This document shows positions 25,005 to 34,678 of a stretch of 64,000 bases of DNA, in pieces; position 1 is the stretch's first letter; every line of letters begins with the position of its first letter. The stretch lies in NCBI RefSeq assembly GCF_024436375.1, contig NZ_JAFMZM010000006.1, positions 1-64,000 of the forward strand, read 5' to 3'. This DNA is from Nocardioides astragali (GTDB taxonomy: Bacteria; Actinomycetota; Actinomycetes; Propionibacteriales; Nocardioidaceae). Position numbers and translations under genes: made by a program. The notes below the pieces were generated by a model. That model was given only the letters and a program-made list of their open reading frames with translations, searched no databases and was not told the DNA's origin.

Positions 25005-26921
25005 TCAGGAGGTCCAGGCGCGCCACAGCGCGGCGTACTCCCCGTCCAGGTCGAGGAGCTCGTCGTGGCTGCCGAGCTCGACGATGCGTCCGTCGATCAC
25101 CACCGCGATGCGGTCCGCGTCGTGGGCGGTGTGCAGGCGGTGGGCGATCGCGACGACGGTGCGACCCTCGAGCAGGTTGTTCATCGATCCCTCGAGCGTC
25201 CTGGCGGTCCGCGGGTCGATGAGGGACGTGGCCTCGTCGAGCACGAGCGTGTGCGGGTCGGCGATGATGAGGCGGGCCAGCGCCACCTGCTGCGCCTGTG
25301 CCGGGGTGAGCGCGAAGCGTCCGGAGCCGATCATGGTGTCGAGGCCCTGTGGCAGGCGTTCGACCCAGAGCAGCGATCCGACTGCGCTCAGGGCCTCGTG
25401 GACGGCCTCGTCGGTGGAGTCCTCCCGGGCCAGCACGATGTTGTCGCGCACCGAGCCGATGAACACGTGGTGCTCCTGGGTGACGAGCGCGACCTCGGTG
25501 CGCAACACCTCCAGGGGCAGGTCGACCAGCTCGACGCCGCCGACCCTCGCCGATCCGGTGCGGGGACGGTTGATGCCCGACAGCAGGCGTCCGAGGGTCG
25601 ACTTCCCCGACCCGCTGGGCCCGACGATGGCCAAGCGCTCGCCCGGGCCGAGGCGGAGGTCGACGCCGTGCAGCACGTCGTGTCCTTCCCGGTAGGCGAA
25701 GCGGAGGTCCTCGCCGACGAGGTCGACGCCGTCCGGCAGGCGGTCGCCGGCTGTGCGGTCGGGCTCGACCTCGGCGATCCCGAGCAGCCGGCTGGTCGAC
25801 GCTGCTCCGACCTGCAGCCGGTCGACCTCACCGATGAGCCGGTCCAGTGGATCGGCCAGCGCCTCCACGTACAGCACGGCCGCCGTGATCTGCCCGAGGT
25901 CGACCCAGCCTCGGGAGTAGGCGTAGGCGCCGACGAGCAGGGTGATGACGCGCGGCGTCTGGAAGGCGAAGTTGAGGGCGGCGAAGAGGATGTTGCGCAA
26001 CGACATGGTGTAGCGCTCCGCCTGTGCCGACACCTCGATGTCGTCGTCGCCCGCCCCGACCCGCAGACCGGAGAGGCCCAGCGACTCGAGGGTGCGGGCG
26101 CCCTCCACCGTCTCGGTCAGCGTGGTGTTGATCCGTGAGTAGGTGGACCCCTCGGTGATGTAGCCCTTCGGTGCGCGCCGGAGATAGGTACGCACCGCCC
26201 AGCCCGACGTGGCGAAGGTGAGCAGCGCGGGCACGGCCAGGACCACCGAGTTGAGCAGCATGGCGCCGATCGAGAGGACCACCGTCAGCAGCGAGATGAT
26301 TGCCATGGGCACGCCGTACTGCACCGAGCGGCTCATGGTGCCGACGTCGCGCGTGACCCGGGTGACGAGGTCGCCGGTGCTCGCGCTCTCGACGGCTCCG
26401 AGCGGGAGCCGCAGGATCGTCCGGACGATGAACTCCCGCGCGGTCGACAGCAGGTCCTGGCCGAACAGCGTGGAGGTCCGCTGCGCGACGAAGGTGAACG
26501 CGGCCTGCGCCATCACCACGACGATGATGACGAGCGCGAGCTGGCCGAGCGGCCGTCCCGTCCCGTCGACGGTCGTGTTGACCAGCTCGCCGAGCAGGCG
26601 CGGCACGATGAGCCCGGCGACGGCGGCGAGGCCGTTGAGCACCACGAGCGCCGCGAACGCCTTGCGACGGCTGGACAGCAGGTCGCGGAAGAAGGCGAGC
26701 ACCTCCCGGTTGCCGGCCACCGGCCACCCCCGCTCGGGGTTGCGGGACGCGGTGTAGACGTCCTCCGCTCGCTGCCGACGCAGGTCGTGGCGCTCCCAGA
26801 ACGCGTGCGTACGCTCACGCCACGTGCCGCCGACCGGAGGGACCAGCTCGGGCGGGATGACCGGCGGATCGAGCGTGCGGTTGCGCCAGGTGTCGGGGGA
26901 GGTCGCGAGGAGGTCGGTCAC
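25005..26921 (-). CDS. ABC exporter half-transporter with intact ATP site, degenerate signature
   Basis: 638-aa fused permease/ATPase. Six hydrophobic segments occupy about 85-350, the NBD about 385-638. Walker A is GPSGSGKST, Walker B TLVLDEATSLID, Q-loop VTQEHHVF and H-loop AIAHRL, all intact; the signature LSGGQ is replaced by LTPAQAQQVALA. The GTG at 26921 overlaps the stop of the partner gene (GTGA). With the partner, which keeps LSGGQ but lost Walker A, it forms a heterodimer with a single complete ATP site. Substrate unknown (drug, lipid or peptide). An upstream in-frame extension to 27491 lies inside the partner and is not coding. Confidence 0.9.
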   Translation of the reverse strand: MTDLLATSPDTWRNRTLDPPVIPPELVPPVGGTWRERTHAFWERHDLRRQRAEDVYTASRNPERGWPVAGNREVLAFFRDLLSSRRKAFAALVVLNGLAAVAGLIVPRLLGELVNTTVDGTGRPLGQLALVIIVVVMAQAAFTFVAQRTSTLFGQDLLSTAREFIVRTILRLPLGAVESASTGDLVTRVTRDVGTMSRSVQYGVPMAIISLLTVVLSIGAMLLNSVVLAVPALLTFATSGWAVRTYLRRAPKGYITEGSTYSRINTTLTETVEGARTLESLGLSGLRVGAGDDDIEVSAQAERYTMSLRNILFAALNFAFQTPRVITLLVGAYAYSRGWVDLGQITAAVLYVEALADPLDRLIGEVDRLQVGAASTSRLLGIAEVEPDRTAGDRLPDGVDLVGEDLRFAYREGHDVLHGVDLRLGPGERLAIVGPSGSGKSTLGRLLSGINRPRTGSARVGGVELVDLPLEVLRTEVALVTQEHHVFIGSVRDNIVLAREDSTDEAVHEALSAVGSLLWVERLPQGLDTMIGSGRFALTPAQAQQVALARLIIADPHTLVLDEATSLIDPRTARTLEGSMNNLLEGRTVVAIAHRLHTAHDADRIAVVIDGRIVELGSHDELLDLDGEYAALWRAWTS

Positions 26922-28807
26922 GACGAGACCCCCTCGTCCACGTCGTCCAGCGACCGGACCACGACGTCGCGGTATGCCGCGTCGTTCTCGAGCAGGTCGG
27001 CGTGCTCGCCCTCGGCGACGACCAGTCCGTCCTGGAGGAGCACGACCCGGTCGGCGTGGTGCAGCCAGAGCGGGGAGACGCTGCACACCACGGTCGTACG
27101 CCCCCTCCGCAGCTCGGCGACCCGCTCGGCGATGCGGGCCTCGGTGTGGGCGTCGACCGCGGACGTCGGCTCGACCAGCACGAGGATCGGCGCGTCGGCG
27201 GCGAGCGCCCGTGCGAGCACGACCCGCTGCCGCTGGCCGCCGGACAGCCCGCGGCCGCGCTCGTCCAGCTGGCCCTGCCAGCCCTCGGGCAGCGCGTCGT
27301 AGACGTCCTCGGCGTTGGCCACGCGCAGCGCCGCCTCGGCCTCTTCGCGGGTCAGCCGACCGTGGGGGTCGATGGCGTCCTGGAGGGTGCCGGCGAACAG
27401 GCTGCTCCCGGTGTCGCTGACCAGCACCTGTCGCCTGACGTCGTCGAGGCGGGCCGCCGAGAGGTCGACCCCGCCCAGCCGCACCCCCCACGCGCTGGTC
27501 GCGGCCGCCTCGTCCCGGGCCGCGATGCGCTGCCGGCGGCGCTCCCGGTCGGCGCGTGCCTGACGGGCCGCGCGGCCCTTGAGGCCCGCGCCGTCGTCCT
27601 CGCCCACCGGGTCGGTGTCGGGCGGGAGGTAGCGGCCGAGGCGGTCGGCCAGCGCCGAGCTCTGCTCCGGCACGGCGCTCACGACCACGGTCAGGAGTCC
27701 GGGCTGGGCGGTGAAGCCGCTGAGCTCGTCGACGATCTCCCGGCGGCCGTCCAGCCGCTGCGGCTCGCCCGGCTCCCGCCAGGGCGGGCGCTGCTCGAAG
27801 ATCGCCACCGCCCGGCGCGCGCTCACCAGGGCCCGGGTGAACTTCTGGGCGAGCTCGAAGAAGGTGCGGATCGGCCCGACCATGAAGAGCCCGTAGCCCA
27901 GGAAGCTCACCAGCTGCCCGACGGTCAGCTCACCCGCGTTGACCTGCCGGGTGCCCAGCCAGACGAGGCTGACCAGGAAGACCCCGGAGAGCAGCACCCC
28001 GACCGCCTCGACGGCGGCCTGCCAGATGCCCGACGAGACACCGGCCCGGCGTGCATGCTGCGACTGGTCTGCGTAGTTGCGACCGAACGTCTCCTCGCCG
28101 CCGATGCCGCGCAGGATGCGCAGCCCCGCCACGATGTCGGTGGCCATCGAGGTCAGCTCGGAGTTGCGGCTGCGTTCCACCTGCTGGCGTCGGTGCAGTG
28201 GTCGAAGCAGCGGAAGTGCGGCCCCGAGGAGCACTGGAGCGGCCACGAGGACGACGACGCCGAGCTGCCACGACATCGACAGCACGATCGCCGCGACGGT
28301 CAGGTAGGAGACGAGCTGCGCCACGCCCCGCGCCAGGATCTCGGTCAGCGCACCGAACTCGTCGGAGTCGCTCGACGCCACGCTGAGGACCTCGCCCGTG
28401 GGTGAGCGGCGCGGCAGCACGTGGCCCATCTGGGCGATCTTGCGGGTGACCATCTGGGTCGTGCCGTAGAGGCTGATCAGCCAGCTGCGTACGACCAGGG
28501 TGTGGAAGACGACCCCGAACACGCCCCCGACCAGGACCACGCCGAGCATCACGGCCGCCCAGCCCAGCAACGCACTGCGTGAGCCCGCGAGGATGCCCTC
28601 GTCGACGGCACGGCCGAAGATGTAGGGGCCGAACGTCACGGGCATCAACCACAGCAGGCAGGCGAGGGTCGACAGCGCGATCACCTGCCACTGCTGGCGC
28701 AGCATCCACCTCGGGAACGCCGCAGGCGACCGGGTGTCGGGGTCCGGCGAGGGTGCGTCGTCGGTTCCGGTGAAGAACGTCGCGATCCGGGGTGGGAAGT
28801 CCTGCAT
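26918..28807 (-). CDS. ABC exporter half-transporter with degenerate NBD (no Walker A)
   Basis: 629 aa. Transmembrane part about 30-320 (STLACLLWLMPVTFGPYIFG is helix 1). In the NBD region the P-loop position reads TVVVSAVPEQSSALADRLG, with no GxxGxGK(S/T). A charged basic insertion (GRAARQARADRERRRQRI) follows. The Q-loop Gln is Asp (VSDTGSSLF), Walker B Asp is Val (ILVLVEPTSAVD) and the H-loop His is lost (CSVSPLWLHHAD), yet the signature GRGLSGGQRQRVVLAR is perfect. So this subunit supplies only its signature motif to the partner's ATP site. Cotranscribed upstream of the partner. Confidence 0.9.
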   Translation of the reverse strand: MQDFPPRIATFFTGTDDAPSPDPDTRSPAAFPRWMLRQQWQVIALSTLACLLWLMPVTFGPYIFGRAVDEGILAGSRSALLGWAAVMLGVVLVGGVFGVVFHTLVVRSWLISLYGTTQMVTRKIAQMGHVLPRRSPTGEVLSVASSDSDEFGALTEILARGVAQLVSYLTVAAIVLSMSWQLGVVVLVAAPVLLGAALPLLRPLHRRQQVERSRNSELTSMATDIVAGLRILRGIGGEETFGRNYADQSQHARRAGVSSGIWQAAVEAVGVLLSGVFLVSLVWLGTRQVNAGELTVGQLVSFLGYGLFMVGPIRTFFELAQKFTRALVSARRAVAIFEQRPPWREPGEPQRLDGRREIVDELSGFTAQPGLLTVVVSAVPEQSSALADRLGRYLPPDTDPVGEDDGAGLKGRAARQARADRERRRQRIAARDEAAATSAWGVRLGGVDLSAARLDDVRRQVLVSDTGSSLFAGTLQDAIDPHGRLTREEAEAALRVANAEDVYDALPEGWQGQLDERGRGLSGGQRQRVVLARALAADAPILVLVEPTSAVDAHTEARIAERVAELRRGRTTVVCSVSPLWLHHADRVVLLQDGLVVAEGEHADLLENDAAYRDVVVRSLDDVDEGVSS

Positions 28808-28885
28808 GTCACCTCGACCCTAGGCGTCCTCGGCGCTCCGGCACGAAGCATTTAGGGTTCAGGGCGTTCGGGGCAGGATGGCCGT

Positions 28886-31297
28886 GTGAGGCTTCTCTCC
28901 CAGCTGCGAGACGTTCCCGCCCGACTCCGCAACGAGTCCCGGCAGGTTCCCACCCGCGACATCGACGAGCGGAGAGTCGAGGTCGAGTCGACCGCCCATG
29001 CCGCCGCCGGTGCCACCGCCGTCGCCGTCGCCATGCGGCGGGCCATCGGACAGATGGGCGTACGCCGCACCGCGGCCACGCTGACGCGGCTCAACCAGGT
29101 CGACGGCTTCGACTGCCAGGGGTGCGCATGGCCGGATCCGGCGCCCGGGCACCGGCATGCGGCCGAGTTCTGCGAGAACGGGGCCAAGGCCGTCGCCGAG
29201 GAGGCGACCCGCCAGCTGCTCGACCGCGAGTTCTTCGCGACCCATTCCGTGGAGGACCTCGCCGGGCGCACCGAGTTCTGGCTCGGCAAGCAGGGTCGCA
29301 TCACCGAGCCGATGGTCCTGCGCCCGGGCGCCACCCACTACACGCCGATCTCGTGGGACGACGCCTTCGTCACCATGGCCGACCACCTGCGCCGTCTCGA
29401 CCACCCTGACCAGGCGACCTTCTACACCTCCGGCAAGACCTCGAACGAGGCCGCGTTCGTCTACCAGCTCTTCGTGCGAGCCTTCGGGACCAACAACCTC
29501 CCCGACTGCTCCAACATGTGCCACGAGTCCTCCGGCTCCGCGCTCGTGGACACCATCGGCATCGGGAAGGGCTCGGTCAGCCTCGAGGACATCCACCAGG
29601 CCAAGCTCATCCTGGTCGTCGGGCAGAACCCGGGCACCAACCATCCACGCATGCTCTCCGCGCTGGAGGAGGCGAAGTCCCGTGGTGCCCGCATCATCTC
29701 GATCAACCCGCTCCAGGAGGCGGGCCTGGTCCGCTTCAAGAACCCGCAGAACGCCAGGGGACTCACCGTCGGGACCGCGCTCGCCGACCTGCACCTGCCG
29801 ATCCGGCTCAACGGCGACCTCGCCTTCTTCCAGGCGGTGGGCGCGCTGCTGGTCGAGTGGGATGCGCTCGACCACGACTTCCTCGACCAGTACACCACCG
29901 GCTTCGACGCCTACGCCGCCCACGTCGCCGACCTCGACTGGGGCAAGGTCGAGGCCTCGACGGGCCTGACCCGTGAGCAGGTCACCGCTGCGGCCCGCAT
30001 GATCGCGGAGTCGCCGGCCACGATCACCTGCTGGGCGATGGGCATCACGCAGCACCACAACGCCGTGGGCACCATCAAGGAGATCGTGAACGTCGCCCTG
30101 CTGCAGGGCAACATCGGCAAGCCCGGTGCAGGCGTGTGCCCGGTGCGCGGCCACTCCAACGTCCAGGGGGACAGGACGATGGGCATCTGGGAGCGCGTGC
30201 CCGAACACTTTCTCGACGCCATCCGCGACGAGTTCGGCTTCGACCCGCCCCGCGAGCACGGGCTCGACACCGTCAGCTCGATAGAGGCGCTGCGCGACGG
30301 GAAGATCCGGGTCTTCATGGGGATGGGCGGCAACTTCGTGGGTGCCGCCCCCGACACCGAGGCCACGGAGGCGGCGATGCGCAACGCAGCGCTGACCGTG
30401 CACGTCTCCACCAAGCTCAACCGCTCCCACGTCGTGCACGGCGGCGAGGCGCTGATCCTGCCTGCCCTGGGCCGCAGCGAGAAGGACCTCACCGGCGGTC
30501 GGGTCCAGCGGGTGACCGTCGAGGACTCGATGTCGGCCGTGCACGCCTCGCACGGTCCCCTCGACCCGCCGTCGGAGCACCTGCGCTCCGAGGTCGACAT
30601 CGTCTGCTCCCTCGCCCTGGCCACCCTCGGCGAGGACTCGCCGGTCCCGTGGGCCGCCTTCCGCGACGACTACACCGAGATCCGCCGTCGGATCGCTCGC
30701 GTCGTCCCCGGCTGTGCGTCGTACGACGAGAAGGTCAACGAGCCCGGTGGCTTCGTGCTGCCGCACCCACCACGCGACAACCGCGTGTTCGAGACGTCGA
30801 GTGGTCGGGCCGTCATCACGTCGACGCCGCTCGAGGTGCTCGACGTGCCGAAGGGTCGTTTCCTGCTGCAGACGATGCGCTCGCACGACCAGTTCAACAC
30901 CACGATCTACGGCCTCGACGACCGCTACCGAGGTGTCAAGGGCGGTCGGCGGGTCGTCTTCGTGAACCCGGACGACCTGCGCGACCTCGGGTACGCCGAG
31001 GGAGACGTCGTCGACCTGGTCAGCGAGTGGCGCGACGGCGTCGAGCGGGAGGCTCGCTCCTTCCGCGTGGTCCCCTACGACCAGCCGCGTGGGTGCGTGG
31101 CGGCCTACTACCCGGAGGCGAACGCGCTCGTCCCGTTGGACTCCACGGCGGAGAAGAGCAACCAGCCGGTCTACAAGTCGATCGTGGTCAGGCTGGACCG
31201 TCCCGGAGAGACGGGCCACCGGGTGAGCTCCTCGCACGGCTCCTCCGACCAGGGTTCCGGCTCGCACCGCGACGACGACCCGCACCACCTGAGCTGA
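28886..31297 (+). CDS. FdhF/YdeP-family molybdopterin oxidoreductase
   Basis: 803-aa protein of the molybdopterin-bis(MGD) superfamily, YdeP-like subgroup. An N-terminal cysteine pair FDCQGCAWPDP is present, followed by MGD-binding segments: TSNEAAFVYQLFVRAFGTNN, SNMCHESSG (Cys of the possible Mo-ligand region), ILVVGQNPGTNHPRM, and ARIISINPLQEAGL. QGNIGKPGAGVCPVRGHSNVQGDRTMG and the C-terminal dinucleotide-binding domain complete it. Function of this family is poorly defined; E. coli YdeP is linked to acid resistance. Start GTG at 28886, divergent from the ABC pair. A His/Ser-rich tail ends the protein. Confidence 0.9.
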   Translation: MRLLSQLRDVPARLRNESRQVPTRDIDERRVEVESTAHAAAGATAVAVAMRRAIGQMGVRRTAATLTRLNQVDGFDCQGCAWPDPAPGHRHAAEFCENGAKAVAEEATRQLLDREFFATHSVEDLAGRTEFWLGKQGRITEPMVLRPGATHYTPISWDDAFVTMADHLRRLDHPDQATFYTSGKTSNEAAFVYQLFVRAFGTNNLPDCSNMCHESSGSALVDTIGIGKGSVSLEDIHQAKLILVVGQNPGTNHPRMLSALEEAKSRGARIISINPLQEAGLVRFKNPQNARGLTVGTALADLHLPIRLNGDLAFFQAVGALLVEWDALDHDFLDQYTTGFDAYAAHVADLDWGKVEASTGLTREQVTAAARMIAESPATITCWAMGITQHHNAVGTIKEIVNVALLQGNIGKPGAGVCPVRGHSNVQGDRTMGIWERVPEHFLDAIRDEFGFDPPREHGLDTVSSIEALRDGKIRVFMGMGGNFVGAAPDTEATEAAMRNAALTVHVSTKLNRSHVVHGGEALILPALGRSEKDLTGGRVQRVTVEDSMSAVHASHGPLDPPSEHLRSEVDIVCSLALATLGEDSPVPWAAFRDDYTEIRRRIARVVPGCASYDEKVNEPGGFVLPHPPRDNRVFETSSGRAVITSTPLEVLDVPKGRFLLQTMRSHDQFNTTIYGLDDRYRGVKGGRRVVFVNPDDLRDLGYAEGDVVDLVSEWRDGVEREARSFRVVPYDQPRGCVAAYYPEANALVPLDSTAEKSNQPVYKSIVVRLDRPGETGHRVSSSHGSSDQGSGSHRDDDPHHLS

Positions 31298-31382
31298 CGC
31301 AGGCCGGTGGTCGTCCGAATGGAGTCCCGCGCCTGAGGACTCTGGTCCCGCGGGTTCACCCCTCGGGGTAGCGTGGCGAGCG

Positions 31383-32324
31383 ATGACCACCCACATCGAC
31401 GTGCTCACCTCGCGCGAGGTCCCGCTGGGCGGTCCCCGGGCCATGCGCGTACGACGCACGCTCCCGCAGCGGCACCGATCGCTGATCGGCGCCTGGTGCT
31501 TCGTCGACCACTACGGCCCCGACGAGGTCGACGAGTCCGGCGGCATGGTGCTGCCCGCCCATCCCCACACGGGGCTGCAGACCGCCAGCTGGCTCTTCGA
31601 CGGCGAGCTCGAGCACCGGGACTCCATCGGCAGCCTCGCCACGGTGCGGCCCGGAGAGCTCAACCTGATGACCGCGGGGCGCGGCATCAGCCACACCGAG
31701 GTCTCCACGCCCGGCACGACCGTCCTGCACGGCGCCCAGCTGTGGATCGCCCTGCCCGGTGCCAGCCGCCACGTCGAGCCGGGCTTCGAGCACTTCGCGC
31801 CGGCCCCGGTGCGTGGCCCGGGCTGGGAGGCGCGCGTCTTCATCGGCTCCGTCCTCGGGGCCAGCTCGCCAGTCACCACCCACACCCCGCTCCTGGGCGC
31901 CGAGATCATGCTCGCGACGGGCAAGTCCCTCGAGATCGAGGTCGACGAGACCTTCGAGCACGGTGTCCTGGTCGACGTCGGAGTGGTCGAGGTCGGGGGC
32001 GAGCAGCTCAAGCCGAGCGACTTGGGTTACGTGTCCTCGGGTCGGACCACCCTCACCGTGACGGCGCACGAGGAAGCTCGGGTGCTGCTCCTGGGAGGCC
32101 CGCCGTTCGGCGAGCCCATCGTCATGTGGTGGAACTTCATCGGCCGCACCCACGAGGAGATCGTCGGCTTCCGCCAGGAGTGGCAGGACCAGATCACCGT
32201 CGATGGTGGGATCGTCGAGGCGGGCACCTCCGTCGCGGAGGGACGCTTCGGGAGGGTCGACCTCGACCTGGCACCGATCCCCGCGCCGGAGCTCCCCAAC
32301 GTCCGGCTCAAGCTCAGGCACTGA
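31383..32324 (+). CDS. Pirin family protein
   Basis: 313-aa bicupin. Metal ligands of the N-terminal cupin are visible in LPAHPHTGLQT (two His) and GRGISHTEVS (His and Glu). GAWCFVDHYGPDEV and LLGGPPFGEPIVMWWNFIG are pirin landmarks. Bacterial pirins act as quercetinases or modulators of pyruvate metabolism; none can be singled out. ATG at 31383. The downstream glycosylase gene begins 5 bases after the stop, so they are cotranscribed. Confidence 0.9.
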   Translation: MTTHIDVLTSREVPLGGPRAMRVRRTLPQRHRSLIGAWCFVDHYGPDEVDESGGMVLPAHPHTGLQTASWLFDGELEHRDSIGSLATVRPGELNLMTAGRGISHTEVSTPGTTVLHGAQLWIALPGASRHVEPGFEHFAPAPVRGPGWEARVFIGSVLGASSPVTTHTPLLGAEIMLATGKSLEIEVDETFEHGVLVDVGVVEVGGEQLKPSDLGYVSSGRTTLTVTAHEEARVLLLGGPPFGEPIVMWWNFIGRTHEEIVGFRQEWQDQITVDGGIVEAGTSVAEGRFGRVDLDLAPIPAPELPNVRLKLRH

Positions 32325-32329
32325 CCCAG

Positions 32330-32914
32330 GTGGCGTCAGCAGCGGTGGTCGGCGACGACGGCCTGGGCAGGTGTCCCTGGGGTGCCGGTGACCCGATCAA
32401 CCTCGCCTACCACGACACCGAGTGGGGGATGCGGGTCTCCGGGGAGGCCGCGCACCTCGAGCGGCTCACGCTGGAGGCCTTCCAGTCCGGGCTGTCGTGG
32501 CTCACCATCCTCAACAAGCGCGAGAACTTCCGGGCGGCGTTCGCGGACTTCGACGCCGACGCGGTCGCGGCCTTCGGCCCCGACGACGTCGAGCGCCTGA
32601 TGGCCGACCCCGGCATCGTGCGCAACCGTCGCAAGGTCGAGGCCGCGGTCACCAACGCTCGCGCCACCGTGGCCCTGCGTGAGCACGGCGGGCTGGAGGC
32701 GTTCCTCTGGTCCTTCCGCCCCGAGCCGGGCCCGGCGCCCCTGACGACCGCCGACGTGCCCACCAGCTCGCCCGAGTCGATCGCGCTGTCCAAGGCGTTG
32801 AAGAAGGCCGGTTTCGCCCACGTCGGGCCGACCACGATGTACGCCCTCATGGAGGCCGTCGGCCTGGTCGACGACCACCTCGAAGGGTGCCACCGCCGCG
32901 GCTGCGCTGTCTGA
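32330..32914 (+). CDS. tag: DNA-3-methyladenine glycosylase I
   Basis: 194 aa from a GTG at 32330. Removes 3-methyladenine from alkylated DNA (base-excision repair). Zinc-snap ligands of TagA are conserved: C15 in GRCPWG, H28 in AYHDTEWG, and H188/C192 in CHRRGC at the end. SGLSWLTILNKRENFRAAF and IVRNRRKVEAAVTNA are family signatures. The open frame extends upstream within the pirin gene, but the N-terminus of homologues fits this start. Confidence 0.92.
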   Translation: MASAAVVGDDGLGRCPWGAGDPINLAYHDTEWGMRVSGEAAHLERLTLEAFQSGLSWLTILNKRENFRAAFADFDADAVAAFGPDDVERLMADPGIVRNRRKVEAAVTNARATVALREHGGLEAFLWSFRPEPGPAPLTTADVPTSSPESIALSKALKKAGFAHVGPTTMYALMEAVGLVDDHLEGCHRRGCAV

Positions 32915-32948
32915 CCCATGCTCCGTCGGCTACCGCTAGCCTCCCGCC

Positions 32949-34355
32949 ATGACGCGCGTGCACGCCTTCTCGCCCGACGATGCCCTGTCCGACCTCGACG
33001 CCACCGGCCTGGTGGCCGCCCTGCAGGCCGGCGAGGTCTCGGTCCCGGAGGTCGTCGAGGCGGCGATCGCCCGCACGGAGCAGGTCGACGCGGCCCTCGG
33101 CGCCGTGGCGTACGCCGCCTACGACCGTGCCCGTGAGGAGGCGAGGCATCCCCGCGGCGGGTGGTTCGCAGGCGTACCCACGTTCGTCAAGGACAACGTC
33201 GACGTGGCCGGCATGCCGACCCAGCACGGCGCCGACGCGTTCACCGCTGCGCCCCAGCAGGCCGACGGTGACTTCGCCCGGATGTACCTCGCCACCGGAC
33301 TGATCCCGCTGGGCAAGACCCAGCTCTCGGAGTTCGGCTTCTCCGGCGCCGCCGACCACGTGCGCCTCGGCCCGGTCCGCTCGCCGTGGAATCCCGACCA
33401 CTACGCCGGCGCGTCCTCCGCGGGCTCGGCCGCACTGGTGGCCGCCGGCGCCGTGCCGATCGCGCACGCCAACGACGGGGGCGGCTCGATCCGGATCCCG
33501 GCCGCGGTCAACGGACTGGTCGGCCTGAAGCCCACCCGCGGTCGCCTGGCACAGGACCGGATCATGCGTGAGATGCCGGTGCGCATCGTGTCCGACGGGG
33601 TGCTGACCCGCAGCGTCCGCGACACCGCCGCCTTCTACCGCGAGGCCGAGAAGGTCTGGCGCAACCCGCTGCTGGCCCCGGTGGGCGACGTCACCCGGCC
33701 CGGCCGCGCCCGCCTGCGGGTCGCCGTCGTCACCACCGGCATCGGGCGCGACTGCAGTCCCGAGGTGCGTGAGCTCACGTTGAAGACCGCTGCGCTGCTG
33801 GAGTCGCTGGGCCACCAGGTCGAGGAGATCGCCAACCCGGTCCCGGACAGCTTCCCCGAGCACTTCGTGCGCTTCTGGTCGATGCTCGCCCTGGTCATCG
33901 CGCGGCGCGGGAAGAAGGACTTCGGCGCGAGCTGGGACCCGACCAAGCTCGACAACCTCACGCTCGGCCTCGCCAAGCACGCGCTCCGCAACCTGCACAA
34001 GCAGCCGTTCTCGATCGCCGTCCTGCGCAGGTCCCAGCGGCTCGCCGCCCACCACCGCGCGTCGTACGACGTCACCCTCACGCCGACGCTGGCCACCGAG
34101 ACGCCGCGCGTCGGGCACCTGCGCCCGGACCAGGACTACGACGAGATCATGAGCCGGCTGATGGACTGGGTGGCCTTCACGCCCCTGCAGAACGCCACCG
34201 GTGAGCCGGCGATCTCGCTGCCCCTGGCGACCACCTCCAGCGGGCTCCCGCAAGGCATGATGCTGGGCGCCGGTGCGGGTCGCGAGGCCCGCCTCCTGGG
34301 GCTGGCCTACGAGCTGGAGGAGGCGGTCGGTTGGCCGCGGATCCACGCCGCTTGA
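32949..34355 (+). CDS. Amidase signature family protein
   Basis: 468-aa hydrolase with the Ser-cisSer-Lys triad region: PTFVKDNVDVAG gives Lys, and AGASSAGSAALVAAGAVP plus HANDGGGSIRIPAA gives the two serines. The C-terminal end NATGEPAISLPLATTSSGLPQGMML is typical of the family. Substrates may be amides, such as aryl-acylamides or nylon-type cyclic oligomers; nothing here decides. Likely its own transcript; ends 83 bases before tRNA-Thr. Confidence 0.9.
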   Translation: MTRVHAFSPDDALSDLDATGLVAALQAGEVSVPEVVEAAIARTEQVDAALGAVAYAAYDRAREEARHPRGGWFAGVPTFVKDNVDVAGMPTQHGADAFTAAPQQADGDFARMYLATGLIPLGKTQLSEFGFSGAADHVRLGPVRSPWNPDHYAGASSAGSAALVAAGAVPIAHANDGGGSIRIPAAVNGLVGLKPTRGRLAQDRIMREMPVRIVSDGVLTRSVRDTAAFYREAEKVWRNPLLAPVGDVTRPGRARLRVAVVTTGIGRDCSPEVRELTLKTAALLESLGHQVEEIANPVPDSFPEHFVRFWSMLALVIARRGKKDFGASWDPTKLDNLTLGLAKHALRNLHKQPFSIAVLRRSQRLAAHHRASYDVTLTPTLATETPRVGHLRPDQDYDEIMSRLMDWVAFTPLQNATGEPAISLPLATTSSGLPQGMMLGAGAGREARLLGLAYELEEAVGWPRIHAA

Positions 34356-34438
34356 AGAGGGCTCTGAAGGGGTGTCAGAGGGGCGATCTGAGCCGATTTC
34401 TCATCCGTGGTGGGCCGTGTGTATCGTTCTCCGTCGTT

Positions 34439-34511
34439 GCCCCTTTAGCTCAGTCGGCAGAGCGTCTCCATGGTAAGGAGAAGGTCTACGGTTCGATTCC
34501 GTAAAGGGGCT
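34439..34511 (+). tRNA. tRNA-Thr (GGT)
   Basis: Acceptor GCCCCTT pairs with AAGGGGC; anticodon arm TCTCC-ATGGTAA-GGAGA gives GGT; T-arm TACGGTTCGATTCCGTA. CCA not encoded. A TATCGT at 34422-34427 could be its -10. Confidence 0.96.
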
Positions 34512-34549
34512 CTGGATCGGATTCCCCCCCGGGGTCGTCCGGCCTCCGC

Positions 34550-34626
34550 GGCGGGGTAGCTCAGGTGGTTAGAGCACACGGCTCATAATCGTGGTGTCGC
34601 GGGTTCGAGTCCCGCCCCCGCTACCA
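34550..34626 (+). tRNA. tRNA-Met (CAT), elongator type
   Basis: Acceptor GGCGGGG pairs CCCCGCT with a terminal G-U pair; anticodon loop CTCATAA gives CAT; T-arm GCGGGTTCGAGTCCCGC; CCA is encoded. The first pair argues against an initiator tRNA, which has a mismatch there. Its place directly before rpmG is the common actinobacterial order. tRNA-Ile2 with lysidine is a remote alternative. Confidence 0.93.
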
Positions 34627-34678
34627 CCCACATCTCACCAGCCTCACTCCGCACCACCCGCAAACCCAAGGATCTCCC

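Noticed and set aside
22501..25026. 841-codon minus-strand frame over hmgA and the haemoglobin gene
   Set aside because: Opposite-strand shadow; both plus-strand genes have clear family signatures.
34550..34626. Initiator tRNA-Met
   Set aside because: Initiator tRNAs have a C-A mismatch at the end of the acceptor stem; this one can form a G-U pair there.
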